64,000 nucleotides of DNA from contig NC_003063.2 in the NCBI RefSeq assembly GCF_000092025.1, forward strand, positions 1,617,501-1,681,500. Reading direction: 5' to 3'. The translations under genes were made by a program, and so were the position numbers. This document shows, piece after piece, positions 18,540 to 26,474 of this stretch (position 1 is the first letter of the stretch; each line of letters starts with the position of its first letter). The stretch comes from Agrobacterium fabrum str. C58 (lineage in GTDB: Bacteria; Pseudomonadota; Alphaproteobacteria; Rhizobiales; Rhizobiaceae). The notes below the pieces were generated by a model, which was given only the letters and a program-made list of their open reading frames with translations, was not told where the DNA came from and did no database searches.

Positions 18540-20744
18540 ATGCGGATTGCGCCGCGCAACATTGGGGACTATTTGCCGGTCGGGCGCAGAACGGCCGTCG
18601 GCGTCGTATTGTCCACCTTCGCGCTGGTGCTTCTCATCGTCACCGCGCTCGTCCTCTCGGCCCTCAGCCAGGTCCGGGAAAAAGCCAACCTGCTCGACAA
18701 TGCCCGCTCGCGAGAGACGACGGCGGGCGCTCTCGTCACCTTCCGTGATCAGCTGGGCGCGACGCTGAACGATTACGCCGCCTGGGACGATGCCGCCGAG
18801 TATGTCTACGCCCCTGATCGTTTCGACTGGGTGGCAAGCAACTATGGCGAGATGACGGTCAACAGCGATCTTTTCGACACCGCCGTGGTATTGGATGAAG
18901 ACGGCAAGACCCGAATGGCTTACCAGGACGGCAAACCGGTGAAATGGACTTATGACACCTATTTTGCCGCTGGTCTGAAGGAGATGATCGAGCGGGTGCA
19001 GGCCATGCGCCCAAGCATCACCTCGCAGGTGACGGGTTTCGTCAAAACCGAAGACGGCGTCGCCGCTGCCGGTGTCGCGCTTGTTCGGCTCAAATCAGGC
19101 GCGCTCGCCACGGATAGCACTGAGCGTCGTTATCTGATCTTCGCCCGGCACCTCAAACAGGCGACGGTGGACAAGCTCGCCCGCAACTACGTCGTCGAGG
19201 GGCTGGAACTTCAATATGGCGACGGGCCTGCCGCCAATCATGTGGATATCGTCAATCCGCTGGGGCAGGTGCTGGCGCGGCTCGTCTGGCGTTCGCATCT
19301 GCCGGGGGATGTCAGCTTCCATGAGGCGCGGCCGGTGGTCTTTACCGCGCTCGGCATTGCCGGCACGTTTTTCCTGGTGCTGCTCATCATCGGCTCGGCC
19401 ACGCTCGACCGGCTGAAGGCGGATGAGGCTGCTGCGCGGGAAGAGGCGCTGCGCGACCGGCTGAGCGGGCTCGACAACCGCGCCGGGCTGTTTGCCCACC
19501 TCACCCGCATGGTCGGCAAGGCCCGCCACGACAAGACAGATATCAAGCTGCTCTATCTCGATCTCGACGGCTTCAAGGAAATCAATGATTCCTATGGCCA
19601 TGCCGCCGGCGACCGGCTGATCAAGGGCGTGGCGGCGGCGCTGCGGGTGCTGGTGCCGGAAGACGCGGTGCTGGCGCGGCTCGGCGGCGATGAATTCGCC
19701 ATCGCCATTCAGGGCAACGATGTCTGGTCGGAAGGCCGCAAGCTGTGTCTGGCGCTTCTCGAACTCTTCACCGAGCCTTTCAGCATCGGCGAACGGGTGG
19801 CGAGCATCGGTTGCAGCATCGGCACGTCGGTTTCCCGCGCCGGCGATATCAATGGCGAGGAACTGTTGCGCCGTGCCGATATGGCCATGTACCAGGCCAA
19901 GGAGAACGGACGCGGGCGTTACGTCTCCTATGAGCTGAAGATGGATGCGCTGCGCGAAGAAAAATTGCAGCTGGAAGCGGATCTGCGCTCCGCGATCCTG
20001 AATGACGAGATACAGGTGGTTTACCAGCCGGTTGTCAGCGCCGCCACGCGCTGCATCACCGGCGTGGAGGCACTGGCCCGCTGGCAGCGGCCGGGCTATG
20101 GTTTTGTGCCGCCGGATATTTTCATTGCCGCCGCCGAGACCAGCGGCCTGATCGACCGGCTCGGCCTGCTGGTGCTGCGCAAGGCCTGCGAGACTGCCCG
20201 GCAATGGCCGTCCATCAAGCTGTCGGTGAATATTTCCCCCGTGCAGTTCCGAAATCCGGCCTTTTCCGGCCATGTGGCGGATATTCTCGATGTGACGCAG
20301 ACGCCGTCCGAAAGGCTGCGGCTGGAGATGACGGAAGGCTATTTCATCCAGCATCCGGAGCGGGCGAGTGCGGCGATCGACAAGCTGAAACAGCTCGGCC
20401 TGCACATAGCGCTCGATGATTTCGGCGCCGGTTTTGCCAGTGTCGGTTATCTGCGCCGCTTCGGTTTCGACCGCATGAAGATCGACCGCTCGCTGATCAT
20501 GGCGCTCGATAAGGGCGGCCGCTCGCTGGAAATGCTGCAGGCGACCGTGGCACTGGCGAAATCGCTCGATATTCCGGTGACGGCCGAAGGCGTCGAGACG
20601 GAAGAACAGGCGGCCATCCTGCATCTGTGCGGCTGTGATGAACTGCAGGGTTACCTGTTCTCGAAGCCGGTTGCGGCCGAAGATATCACCACCATGCTGG
20701 ACGGGCAGGATGCACCGCTATTTGCGCTTCGGGCGGGGGCGTGA
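18540..20744 (+). CDS. Membrane CHASE4-GGDEF-EAL cyclic-di-GMP enzyme
   Basis: A 734-residue inner-membrane protein that probably makes or breaks cyclic-di-GMP in response to a periplasmic signal. One membrane helix (about 18-41) is followed by a periplasmic CHASE4-like sensor (about 45-260, with DYAAWDDAAEYV), a second helix (about 272-295), GGDEF (about 310-470) and EAL (about 485-725). The active site RLGGDEFAIA is intact, but no RxxD inhibition site is seen upstream of it. EAL residues also look intact: GVEALARWQRP, NISPVQF, LEMTEG, DDFGAGFASVGYL, TAEGVETEEQ. It may therefore be bifunctional. I use the ATG at 18540 (AAAGGGGA before it) rather than 18501. It is monocistronic. Confidence 0.93.
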   Translation: MRIAPRNIGDYLPVGRRTAVGVVLSTFALVLLIVTALVLSALSQVREKANLLDNARSRETTAGALVTFRDQLGATLNDYAAWDDAAEYVYAPDRFDWVASNYGEMTVNSDLFDTAVVLDEDGKTRMAYQDGKPVKWTYDTYFAAGLKEMIERVQAMRPSITSQVTGFVKTEDGVAAAGVALVRLKSGALATDSTERRYLIFARHLKQATVDKLARNYVVEGLELQYGDGPAANHVDIVNPLGQVLARLVWRSHLPGDVSFHEARPVVFTALGIAGTFFLVLLIIGSATLDRLKADEAAAREEALRDRLSGLDNRAGLFAHLTRMVGKARHDKTDIKLLYLDLDGFKEINDSYGHAAGDRLIKGVAAALRVLVPEDAVLARLGGDEFAIAIQGNDVWSEGRKLCLALLELFTEPFSIGERVASIGCSIGTSVSRAGDINGEELLRRADMAMYQAKENGRGRYVSYELKMDALREEKLQLEADLRSAILNDEIQVVYQPVVSAATRCITGVEALARWQRPGYGFVPPDIFIAAAETSGLIDRLGLLVLRKACETARQWPSIKLSVNISPVQFRNPAFSGHVADILDVTQTPSERLRLEMTEGYFIQHPERASAAIDKLKQLGLHIALDDFGAGFASVGYLRRFGFDRMKIDRSLIMALDKGGRSLEMLQATVALAKSLDIPVTAEGVETEEQAAILHLCGCDELQGYLFSKPVAAEDITTMLDGQDAPLFALRAGA

Positions 20745-20792
20745 GGCTGATTACTTCCACCGATTCTTGATCACCTAAGGTGCGGTTCATTT

Positions 20793-20910
20793 CTTCTTCC
20801 CGCCGGGGAGAAGGTGGCCCGAAGGGGCGGATGAGGGGGGCTAGGTTGCCGGATTTCGGAAAGCTTGCCCCCTCATCCCGCTGCCGCGGACTTCTCCCCG
20901 GCGGGGAGAG
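20793..20910. repeat. Intergenic palindromic repeat, family B (paired copy)
   Basis: Two oppositely oriented family B units: CTTCTTCCCGCCGGGGAGAA...GATGAGGGGGG, and CCCCCTCATC...CTTCTCCCCGGCGGGGAGAG. It lies between the convergent GGDEF-EAL and trhO genes and may terminate both. Confidence 0.85.
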
Positions 20911-20967
20911 GAAATATGCGGTACCCGCTCGATCCAAATGCAAATGCAGTCCGATAGCCGAGCCGGC

Positions 20968-21912
20968 TTACCGCCCCAGATGCCGCTCGCCGCGCGTCTT
21001 TGCCAGTTCGATCTGCTGCTGCCGGTCGCGGAACCGCTGGCGATCGTCTTCACTGCGCTCGTCGTAACAGCTCGGGCAGGACACGCCTTCCTCGAATTTG
21101 GGCGACAGGCGAACGTCCGGCGTGATCGGGTTGCGGCAGGCATGGCAGAGCTGGTGGTCGCCTTCGGCGAGGCCGTGCACCACGGAGACGCGCTCGTCGA
21201 ACACGAAACAGGCGCCTTCCCAGAGGCTCTCTTCTTCCGGCACCTCTTCCAGATATTTCAGGATGCCGCCCTTGAGGTGGTAGACCTCGTCGAAACCCTG
21301 TTCCTTCATGAATGCGGTGGCCTTTTCGCAGCGGATGCCGCCGGTGCAATACATGGCGATCTTCGGCTTGTTGTGCAGGCCGGGATTGTTCTTCACCCAG
21401 TCGGGAAACTCACGGAAGGTTTTCGTCTGCGGATCGACCGCGCCCTTGAAGACGCCGATGGCGGTCTCGTAATCATTGCGGGTGTCGATGACGATGGTAT
21501 CAGGGTCGGAAATCAGCGCGTTCCAGTCCCGCGGATCGACATAGGTACCGACGATGCGGTTCGGATCGATGTCCGGCACGCCCATGGTGACGATCTCTTT
21601 CTTGAGCTTCACCTTCAGGCGCACGAAAGGCATGTGCGAGGCACGGCTTTCCTTGTGCTCCAGTGCTGCAAATTCCGGCTGGGCGCGCAGGAAGGAAAGC
21701 ACCGCCTGAACGCCCGCATCCGGCCCGGCAATCGTGCCGTTAATGCCTTCGGCGGCGAGCAGCAGCGTGCCCTTCACGCCGTTCTTCTGGCAGAGTTCGA
21801 ACAGCTGCTCGCGCAGGCTCTCGAACCGCGGCAGGCGGGCGAAATGATAAAGCGCTGCCACAAGGAAATCACCAGAGACTTCCGGGCGGGGGAGAATGGT
21901 CGTGTCGGTCAT
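20968..21912 (-). CDS. trhO: tRNA uridine(34) hydroxylase (rhodanese-like, YceA family)
   Basis: Oxygen-dependent enzyme that makes 5-hydroxyuridine at the wobble position of tRNAs. The 314-residue protein has an N-terminal acylphosphatase-like domain (about 1-100, [20 protein letters not shown]). A rhodanese domain (about 120-225) carries the active-site cysteine loop [12 protein letters not shown]. The Cys-rich tail [11 protein letters not shown]...CPSCYDE looks like a zinc knuckle. The ATG at 21912 ([10 protein letters not shown]) fits the family; an ATG 12 codons earlier lacks support. It stands alone. Confidence 0.93.
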   Translation of the reverse strand: MTDTTILPRPEVSGDFLVAALYHFARLPRFESLREQLFELCQKNGVKGTLLLAAEGINGTIAGPDAGVQAVLSFLRAQPEFAALEHKESRASHMPFVRLKVKLKKEIVTMGVPDIDPNRIVGTYVDPRDWNALISDPDTIVIDTRNDYETAIGVFKGAVDPQTKTFREFPDWVKNNPGLHNKPKIAMYCTGGIRCEKATAFMKEQGFDEVYHLKGGILKYLEEVPEEESLWEGACFVFDERVSVVHGLAEGDHQLCHACRNPITPDVRLSPKFEEGVSCPSCYDERSEDDRQRFRDRQQQIELAKTRGERHLGR

Positions 21913-22066
21913 GGGCGCTGAAATACAGCGACGGCGGACGCAAAGCAATATTTATCAGCGGATCGCGCTATTTTGAACATCGTCAAATATCAGATCCAAG
22001 GATGAAAAAGAGGGCAGGCGCTTCATGCTCAAACCCGGGATTGGTGAGACCGCAACACCCCGCTTC

Positions 22067-22152
22067 CGTCATCCTTGGGCTTGTCCCAAGGATCTAACCA
22101 CGTCACGTAAACCGACACGTTGCAGATCCTCGGGACAAGCCCGAGGATGACG
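22067..22152. repeat. Intergenic palindromic repeat, family C
   Basis: Arms CGTCATCCTTGGGCTTGTCC...AAGGATC and GATCCTCGGGAC...GAGGATGACG, about 28 nt each, with a few G-T changes in the left arm that keep the RNA stem paired. It lies between trhO and the CHAD gene. Confidence 0.9.
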
Positions 22153-22196
22153 CCGAGTGTGGTATGACGCCCTTTCCCAACACCGCCGTCTTCAGC

Positions 22197-23105
22197 CTAT
22201 TTCGCCGCCTGCCGCCACAGCAGGCCGACGATGCGGCTTTCCGTGCGGGCGGATTCGGAAAACACCTCGTCGGCCAGTACAAGGCCTTCGGCACGCAGCG
22301 CCTGCTGCCGTTCAATGATTGCAGCAAGCAGCAGGGCCAGCCGTTCGCCATTGCCGAAACGGTCCGGTTCCCGATCGGCGACGGCGGTGAGGACGGAGAG
22401 ATCATGCTCGTGGCCGAGAATATCGACCAGCCGCTTGGTGTCGGCGCGCTTGGCGCGCATGGCAGACGGCCAGAGGCGGCGCATCAGGCCAAGATGCATC
22501 CAGTAGGTCTGGCCCGCCTTGCGCAATTCGTGGAAATGTTCGACATCCGCCTGCTCGCGACAACAGGAGAGCGCCTTGCGCGCTTTGACCCTCTGTTTCG
22601 CCCAGCCGGTTCTCACCAGTCTTGCGGTCTTGTTCAGGTCATCAGGCAGGGAAAGGTCCTCCAGCCTTTCGCGTCCCTTTTCGCAGCCGGCAATGGCCGC
22701 CGCAATCGCCTCATCGAGACCGGCTTCGTGGTCAAGGGCATCGTCGCGGCGCTCGCGCAGCATCACGGTAACCGACCGCAATGCCTCGCCCTGCGTATCG
22801 GAAGCCGCAAAGGCCTCGAGATATTCCGCGGTTTCCACCAGCGCCGTCGCATCACGCGCAAAGGCGAGCGAGCGGGCGATATCGCGGAAGCGCGTATTTT
22901 CCTCGCGGGCGAAATCTGGCGCCACCTTGCGGATCAGGCGATAGAGCGCCCGCAACCGCTTGAAGCGCTTGCGGGCATCGTGCACCGCCTCATGCGATCC
23001 CGACGGCTGGTCGCGCAGGATGGTGACCGCATCGTCGATCAGTTCCAGTCCGGCCCGGCGGATTTCATCGCCAAAGGGCTTTTTCGGATCAATTCTGAAG
23101 GGCAT
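22197..23105 (-). CDS. CHAD domain protein
   Basis: A 302-residue, helix-rich cytoplasmic protein of the CHAD family (conserved histidine alpha-helical domain). It shows the repeated histidine pattern EAVHDARKRFKRLRALYRLI (about residues 36-55) and ADVEHFHELRKAGQTYWMHL in the second half. CHAD proteins bind inorganic polyphosphate and often partner with CYTH enzymes. Here the CYTH gene lies immediately upstream and overlaps by 17 bp, so the two are translationally coupled and probably form a polyphosphate-related unit. I use the ATG at 23105 (MPFRIDPKKPFGDEI) rather than one 38 codons upstream inside the CYTH gene. Confidence 0.9.
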   Translation of the reverse strand: MPFRIDPKKPFGDEIRRAGLELIDDAVTILRDQPSGSHEAVHDARKRFKRLRALYRLIRKVAPDFAREENTRFRDIARSLAFARDATALVETAEYLEAFAASDTQGEALRSVTVMLRERRDDALDHEAGLDEAIAAAIAGCEKGRERLEDLSLPDDLNKTARLVRTGWAKQRVKARKALSCCREQADVEHFHELRKAGQTYWMHLGLMRRLWPSAMRAKRADTKRLVDILGHEHDLSVLTAVADREPDRFGNGERLALLLAAIIERQQALRAEGLVLADEVFSESARTESRIVGLLWRQAAK

Positions 23106-23577
23106 CCGACAGGTCTCCGTTCGGACAGTCCATGGCAAGCGACTGGTTGGAGAAGCGCTTGTCCCCGGTGACTTCCCTGCCCAGCCAGGACGGCAGATCG
23201 GGATTGGCATTCTCGTCATTCATCTCGACTTCGGCCACGACCAGCCCGCGATATTGTCCTTCGAAAACATCCACCTCCCAGGTGAAGCCGCCATGGTCCA
23301 CCGTGTGGCGCGTCTTCTCGATCACCACGCCCGGTGCGCTCGCCATCAGCTCTTCTGCGTCTTTGAGGGGAATGGAATATTCATATTCATCGCGGACAAG
23401 CGCGCTTGCGCCGATCTTGATGGTCAGTGTGGCATCACGCCCGTCGACGATCCTGACCCGGACCGAGCGATTTTCCAGCGAGGCGACATATGCCTGCCGA
23501 AAAGCCATGCTATGTGTCACCTCATCGCGCCATTCACCGCCTGCAACAAGAAACTTCCGTTCGATTTCCTTGGCCAT
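23089..23577 (-). CDS. CYTH domain protein (triphosphate tunnel enzyme)
   Basis: A 162-residue protein of the CYTH/triphosphate tunnel metalloenzyme superfamily. The diagnostic ExExK motif is seen at the start (MAKEIERKFLV). The tunnel residues follow in RVRIVDGRDATLTIKIG, EYEYSIPLKDAEEL and WEVDVFEGQYRGLVVAEVEM. Bacterial members of this size are mostly inorganic triphosphatases, although class IV adenylate cyclases share the fold. The pairing with CHAD favours inorganic triphosphate or polyphosphate chemistry. Its 3' end overlaps the CHAD start. Confidence 0.9.
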   Translation of the reverse strand: MAKEIERKFLVAGGEWRDEVTHSMAFRQAYVASLENRSVRVRIVDGRDATLTIKIGASALVRDEYEYSIPLKDAEELMASAPGVVIEKTRHTVDHGGFTWEVDVFEGQYRGLVVAEVEMNDENANPDLPSWLGREVTGDKRFSNQSLAMDCPNGDLSDALQN

Positions 23578-23735
23578 GCTGTCTCCGCAAACTGGGGGGT
23601 CAGATTATCGCAAGAGAGCTTCATGAAGAAGCGAATTGATTGAAGTATCTGGATAAAAAATGGCCCCGCCATGCCTCGACATCAAAGCCGGGGCAGGCTA
23701 ATCGGTAAACGGGATTTCAATCGTTTCAATCGCGC

Positions 23736-23742
23736 AAGGAGG
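23736..23742 (+). promoter_or_regulatory. Ribosome-binding site deciding the eda TTG start
   Basis: AAGGAGG, full complement to the 16S 3' end, six bases before TTG at 23749. No similar site precedes the ATG at 23671. Confidence 0.85.
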
Positions 23743-23748
23743 CTCGTC

Positions 23749-24387
23749 TTGGCCCAGGATTCCGAAAAACTTCTCTCCATCCTCAAACTGCAGCCGGTCG
23801 TGCCGGTGCTGATCGTGGATGATGCCGCTTCCGCCGTTCCCCTGGCGCGCGCTTTGGTCGCGGGCGGCCTGAAGGCAATCGAGATCACCATGCGCACGCC
23901 GGCGGCACTCGATGCCATCCGTGCGGTTGCCGCGGAAGTGGAAGGCGCCCATGTCGGCGCCGGCACCATCCTGAACGCTAAGGATTTCGAAGCGGCGGCC
24001 GAAGCGGGCTCCACCTTCATCGTCAGCCCCGGCATCAATAAAAGCGTGCTGGAAGCCGCGCGCGGTTCCAGGGTGCCGCTGCTTCCCGGTGCCGCCACGG
24101 CCAGCGAAGTGATGGCGCTGCGCGACGAGGGCTACAAGGTGCTGAAGTTCTTCCCGGCCGAACAGGCCGGCGGTGCGCCTTACCTCAAGGCGCTGTCTTC
24201 GCCGCTCGCCGGAACGGTATTCTGCCCGACCGGCAGCGTATCGCTGAAGAATGCCAATGATTACCTGTCGCTGCCGAATGTCGTCTGCGTCGGCGGTTCC
24301 TGGGTTGCCCCGCGCGAACTGGTGGCGACCGGCGACTGGGCAGGCATCACCAAGCTTGCTGCCGAAGCGGCTGCGCTGCGCGGCTGA
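23749..24387 (+). CDS. eda: KDPG/KHG aldolase, TTG start
   Basis: Entner-Doudoroff aldolase: 2-keto-3-deoxy-6-phosphogluconate to pyruvate and glyceraldehyde 3-phosphate. I place the start at the TTG at 23749, six bases after a perfect AAGGAGG at 23736-23742. This gives 212 residues, the normal Eda length; the ATG at 23671 would add 26 atypical basic residues. Key parts are VVPVLIVDD, the catalytic Glu in IEITMRTP, GAGTILN, PGAATASE and the Schiff-base Lys in VLKFFPAEQAGG. No edd or zwf is adjacent. A long inverted repeat follows the stop. Confidence 0.95.
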   Translation: MAQDSEKLLSILKLQPVVPVLIVDDAASAVPLARALVAGGLKAIEITMRTPAALDAIRAVAAEVEGAHVGAGTILNAKDFEAAAEAGSTFIVSPGINKSVLEAARGSRVPLLPGAATASEVMALRDEGYKVLKFFPAEQAGGAPYLKALSSPLAGTVFCPTGSVSLKNANDYLSLPNVVCVGGSWVAPRELVATGDWAGITKLAAEAAALRG

Positions 24388-24410
24388 TTTTGCGCAGCTG
24401 ATATGAGCTC

Positions 24411-24448
24411 TGTCAAACCCGTTCACGAAGGCGTGAGCGGGTTTGACA
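24411..24448. terminator. Long hairpin after eda
   Basis: An 11-bp perfect outer stem TGTCAAACCCG / CGGGTTTGACA continues into TTCACG / CGTGAG around an AAGG loop, 17 bp in all. It is followed by TTTGTATT, a weak T-run. It most likely ends eda transcription, and its symmetry means it could also bind protein. Confidence 0.6.
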
Positions 24449-24478
24449 TTTGTATTCGGCCCACGGCTTCCTATCTCC

Positions 24479-24501
24479 CCTGTAGATTTGACCTCTACAG
24501 G
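24479..24501 (+). promoter_or_regulatory. Hairpin covering the ribosome-binding site of the DUF533 gene
   Basis: CCTGTAGA-TTTGACC-TCTACAGG, a perfect 8-bp stem with a 7-nt loop. Its right arm contains the first bases of the AGGAG Shine-Dalgarno (24499-24503) nine to ten bases before the ATG. The folded RNA would hide the ribosome site. Confidence 0.7.
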
Positions 24502-24509
24502 AGATTTTG

Positions 24510-25205
24510 ATGTTCGACGCCAAGAAGCTTCTTGAACAATTCCTCGGCTCGCAGGTGCCGGGCCTTTCGGGAAGCGTCCGTGACAGAGCCGGGCAGGCCG
24601 CCGATATCGCCAAGAACAATCCCCTGAAGGCCGGTGCCCTTGCCGCCGCCATTTTCGGCACCAAGACCGGTCGCAAGCTCGCGGGCAATGTCGCCACCAT
24701 CGGCGGTGTCGCCGCCATCGCCGGCCTCGGTTATCTCGCCTACAAGAACTACAAATCCGGCCAGACGCCTGAAGCCGCGCCGAAACCCGAACCGGAGCTT
24801 CTCGCCCCGCCGGCCGATTCCGCCTTTCACCCGCAATCTCCAGCCCTTTCCAATGATTTTGCGCTGAAGCTCATCCAGGCGATGATCGCCGCCGCCAAGG
24901 CCGATGGTCATATCGATGAGAAGGAGCGCGCCAATATCATGGACAAGGTGCAGATCTCCGGCCTCGACACGGAAGCCGAGCGGTTCCTGGAAAAGGAACT
25001 GGCCGATCCGCTCGATATCGATGCGCTGGTGGCTGCTGCCCGCACCGAAGAGCAGAAGGTGGAGCTTTATACGGCCTCAAGGCTTGCAATCGAGGCGGAT
25101 ACGCGGGCGGAGCGGGGGTATCTAGACCTTCTCGCCGGGCGTCTGGGGCTGCCGGATGCGCTGGTGGATCATATTGAGGCGACCGTGGTGGCGGCGAAGG
25201 TGTAA
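24510..25205 (+). CDS. DUF533 (YebE-like) TerB-fold membrane-associated protein
   Basis: A 231-residue protein with two parts. Residues about 1-80 hold a glycine/alanine-rich hydrophobic stretch (LKAGALAAAIFGTKTGRKLAGNVATIGGVAAIAGLGYLAYKNY) that probably inserts in the inner membrane. After a proline-rich linker, residues about 110-231 form a helical TerB/DUF533 domain with the acidic AKADGHIDEKERANIMDKV motif. E. coli YebE belongs here and is envelope-stress responsive, but the molecular role is unknown. The ATG at 24510 is preceded by CAGGAG embedded in a hairpin. It has no operon partner. Confidence 0.85.
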   Translation: MFDAKKLLEQFLGSQVPGLSGSVRDRAGQAADIAKNNPLKAGALAAAIFGTKTGRKLAGNVATIGGVAAIAGLGYLAYKNYKSGQTPEAAPKPEPELLAPPADSAFHPQSPALSNDFALKLIQAMIAAAKADGHIDEKERANIMDKVQISGLDTEAERFLEKELADPLDIDALVAAARTEEQKVELYTASRLAIEADTRAERGYLDLLAGRLGLPDALVDHIEATVVAAKV

Positions 25206-25220
25206 GTCGGAGTTTGGGGT

Positions 25221-25378
25221 TCACCCCCCTCTGCCCTGCCGGGCATCTCCCCCTCAAGGGGGGAGATCAGCCAGCAGGTAACGCTCGCTCACTCGCAACG
25301 TTGAGGATGGCCGAGAGGCCGCCTCATGTCGATCTCCCCCCTTGAGGGGGAGATGCCCGGCAGGGCAGAGGGGGGTGA
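25221..25378. repeat. Long intergenic palindrome, family A (between DUF533 and GNAT genes)
   Basis: Two perfectly complementary 48-nt arms (25221-25268 and 25331-25378) around a 62-nt centre. The arm carries TCTGCCCTGCCGGGCATCTC and CCCCTCAAGGGGGGAGATC, the same core as at 10879-11059 and 30945-31194. Confidence 0.97.
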
Positions 25379-25462
25379 GCGCCACCCACCAAGAACGCCA
25401 CATCCACTGTTGTCATCCCGCCCCGCTTGCCCTAATCCTTCTCCCAGCAAATGGGGAAGAGA

Positions 25463-26155
25463 ATGCGCGATCTGAGTGATTTCAAAGGATGTCCGGCGCC
25501 CAAGCCGGTGGTGCTGAAGGGCAGTTACGTAACCGCCGAGCAGTTCGATCGCGAAAAACATCTCGAAAAGCTCTGGACAGCACTTGGCGGCGAGGGCGTG
25601 AATGCGCTGCTCAAATATTTCCCGCAAAGCGCCTTTCCCGATGCCGATGCCTTTGGTGACTGGCTCATCGGTGCAGGCGAAAAGCTCAACTGGGTGACGC
25701 TCATCTTTGTCGAAAATGCCACCGGCGAGGTCGTCGGTATGGCGAGCTACATGCGGCCCGATCCCGCCAATGGCGTGGTCGAGGTCGGTTCCGTCGCCCA
25801 TGGCGCGAAGATGAAACGCTCGCCGCTCGCGACGGAAGCCCATTATCTGATGGCGAGACATGTGTTCGAGGATCTGGGGTATCGCCGTTACGAGTGGAAA
25901 TGCCACAATCAAAACGAGCCCTCCAAGATCACCGCGAAACGGTATGGCTTCACCTTCGAGGGTGTCTTCCGCCAGCATATGGTCTCGAAGGGGCAAAACC
26001 GCGATACGGCTTGGTTTTCGATGATCGACGGTGAATGGCCGCTGATCGGCAAGGCCTTCGAAGCCTGGCTTTCACCTGATAATTTTGCCTCTGATGGCAA
26101 CCAGAAGCGCAAGCTCGAGGATATACGCGCGGAGCTGACCAATGCCAGCGCCTGA
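25463..26155 (+). CDS. GNAT-family N-acetyltransferase (RimJ/RimL-like)
   Basis: A 230-residue acetyl-CoA-dependent acetyltransferase of the Acetyltransf_3 (RimJ/RimL) type. Recognisable parts are VTLIFVENATGEVVGMASYM, GVVEVGSVAHGAKMKRSPLATEAHYLM (acetyl-CoA region), RRYEWKCHNQNEPSKITAKRYGF and FEGVFRQHMVSKGQNRDTAWFSMID, which match the typical YEWKCd-N--S---A-R-GF-FEG pattern. The acceptor is unknown. An ATG at 25451 would add four residues, but GGGGAAGAGA sits between the two and favours 25463. It overlaps the next gene by 14 bp. Confidence 0.88.
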   Translation: MRDLSDFKGCPAPKPVVLKGSYVTAEQFDREKHLEKLWTALGGEGVNALLKYFPQSAFPDADAFGDWLIGAGEKLNWVTLIFVENATGEVVGMASYMRPDPANGVVEVGSVAHGAKMKRSPLATEAHYLMARHVFEDLGYRRYEWKCHNQNEPSKITAKRYGFTFEGVFRQHMVSKGQNRDTAWFSMIDGEWPLIGKAFEAWLSPDNFASDGNQKRKLEDIRAELTNASA

Positions 26156-26387
26156 GAAACCGACATCTGCAAAGCCGACCAGCGGCAAGAAGGATTGGTC
26201 GCCGGCTATCGCCGCCGCCCTCATCATCATCGGCTTTGGGCTGGTCTTCTTCGTCATGCCGAAGATCATGCTGTGGCTGGGTGATTATTCGCCCTGGCTC
26301 GCCGCCGGTTTTGGCACGGTGGCGGTGCTGTGTTTTTTCCTGCTGTTCTGGCTGCGGGCGCGGTACCAGCGCCGCCGCGACGGGTAG
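26142..26387 (+). CDS. Small membrane protein, 81 residues, two helices
   Basis: I do not recognise a named family. A charged, lysine-rich N-terminus (residues 1-18) is followed by two hydrophobic segments (about 20-45 and 49-69) and a strongly basic tail (RARYQRRRDG). This predicts a two-helix inner-membrane protein with both ends in the cytoplasm. It starts 14 bp inside the GNAT gene, so its translation depends on it and the products may act together, for instance as membrane anchor or substrate. Confidence 0.7.
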   Translation: MPAPEKPTSAKPTSGKKDWSPAIAAALIIIGFGLVFFVMPKIMLWLGDYSPWLAAGFGTVAVLCFFLLFWLRARYQRRRDG

Positions 26388-26433
26388 GGCACTAAAATGT
26401 GCTCTACTTCTTCGTTTTATCGTATTTTCCGGG

Positions 26434-26474
26434 CGTAAAACCGCTCCGCAGTTTTACTGGAAATGCTTTAGAAC
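26434..26474. repeat. Short palindromic repeat, family E, overlapping the end of the nickel/cobalt gene
   Basis: Read on the minus strand it runs GTTCTAAAGCATTTCCAGTA, then AAACTGCGGAGCGGTTTTACG, closely related to 30853-30894. The TAA stop of the nickel/cobalt transporter (26468-26470) lies inside it. Confidence 0.75.
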
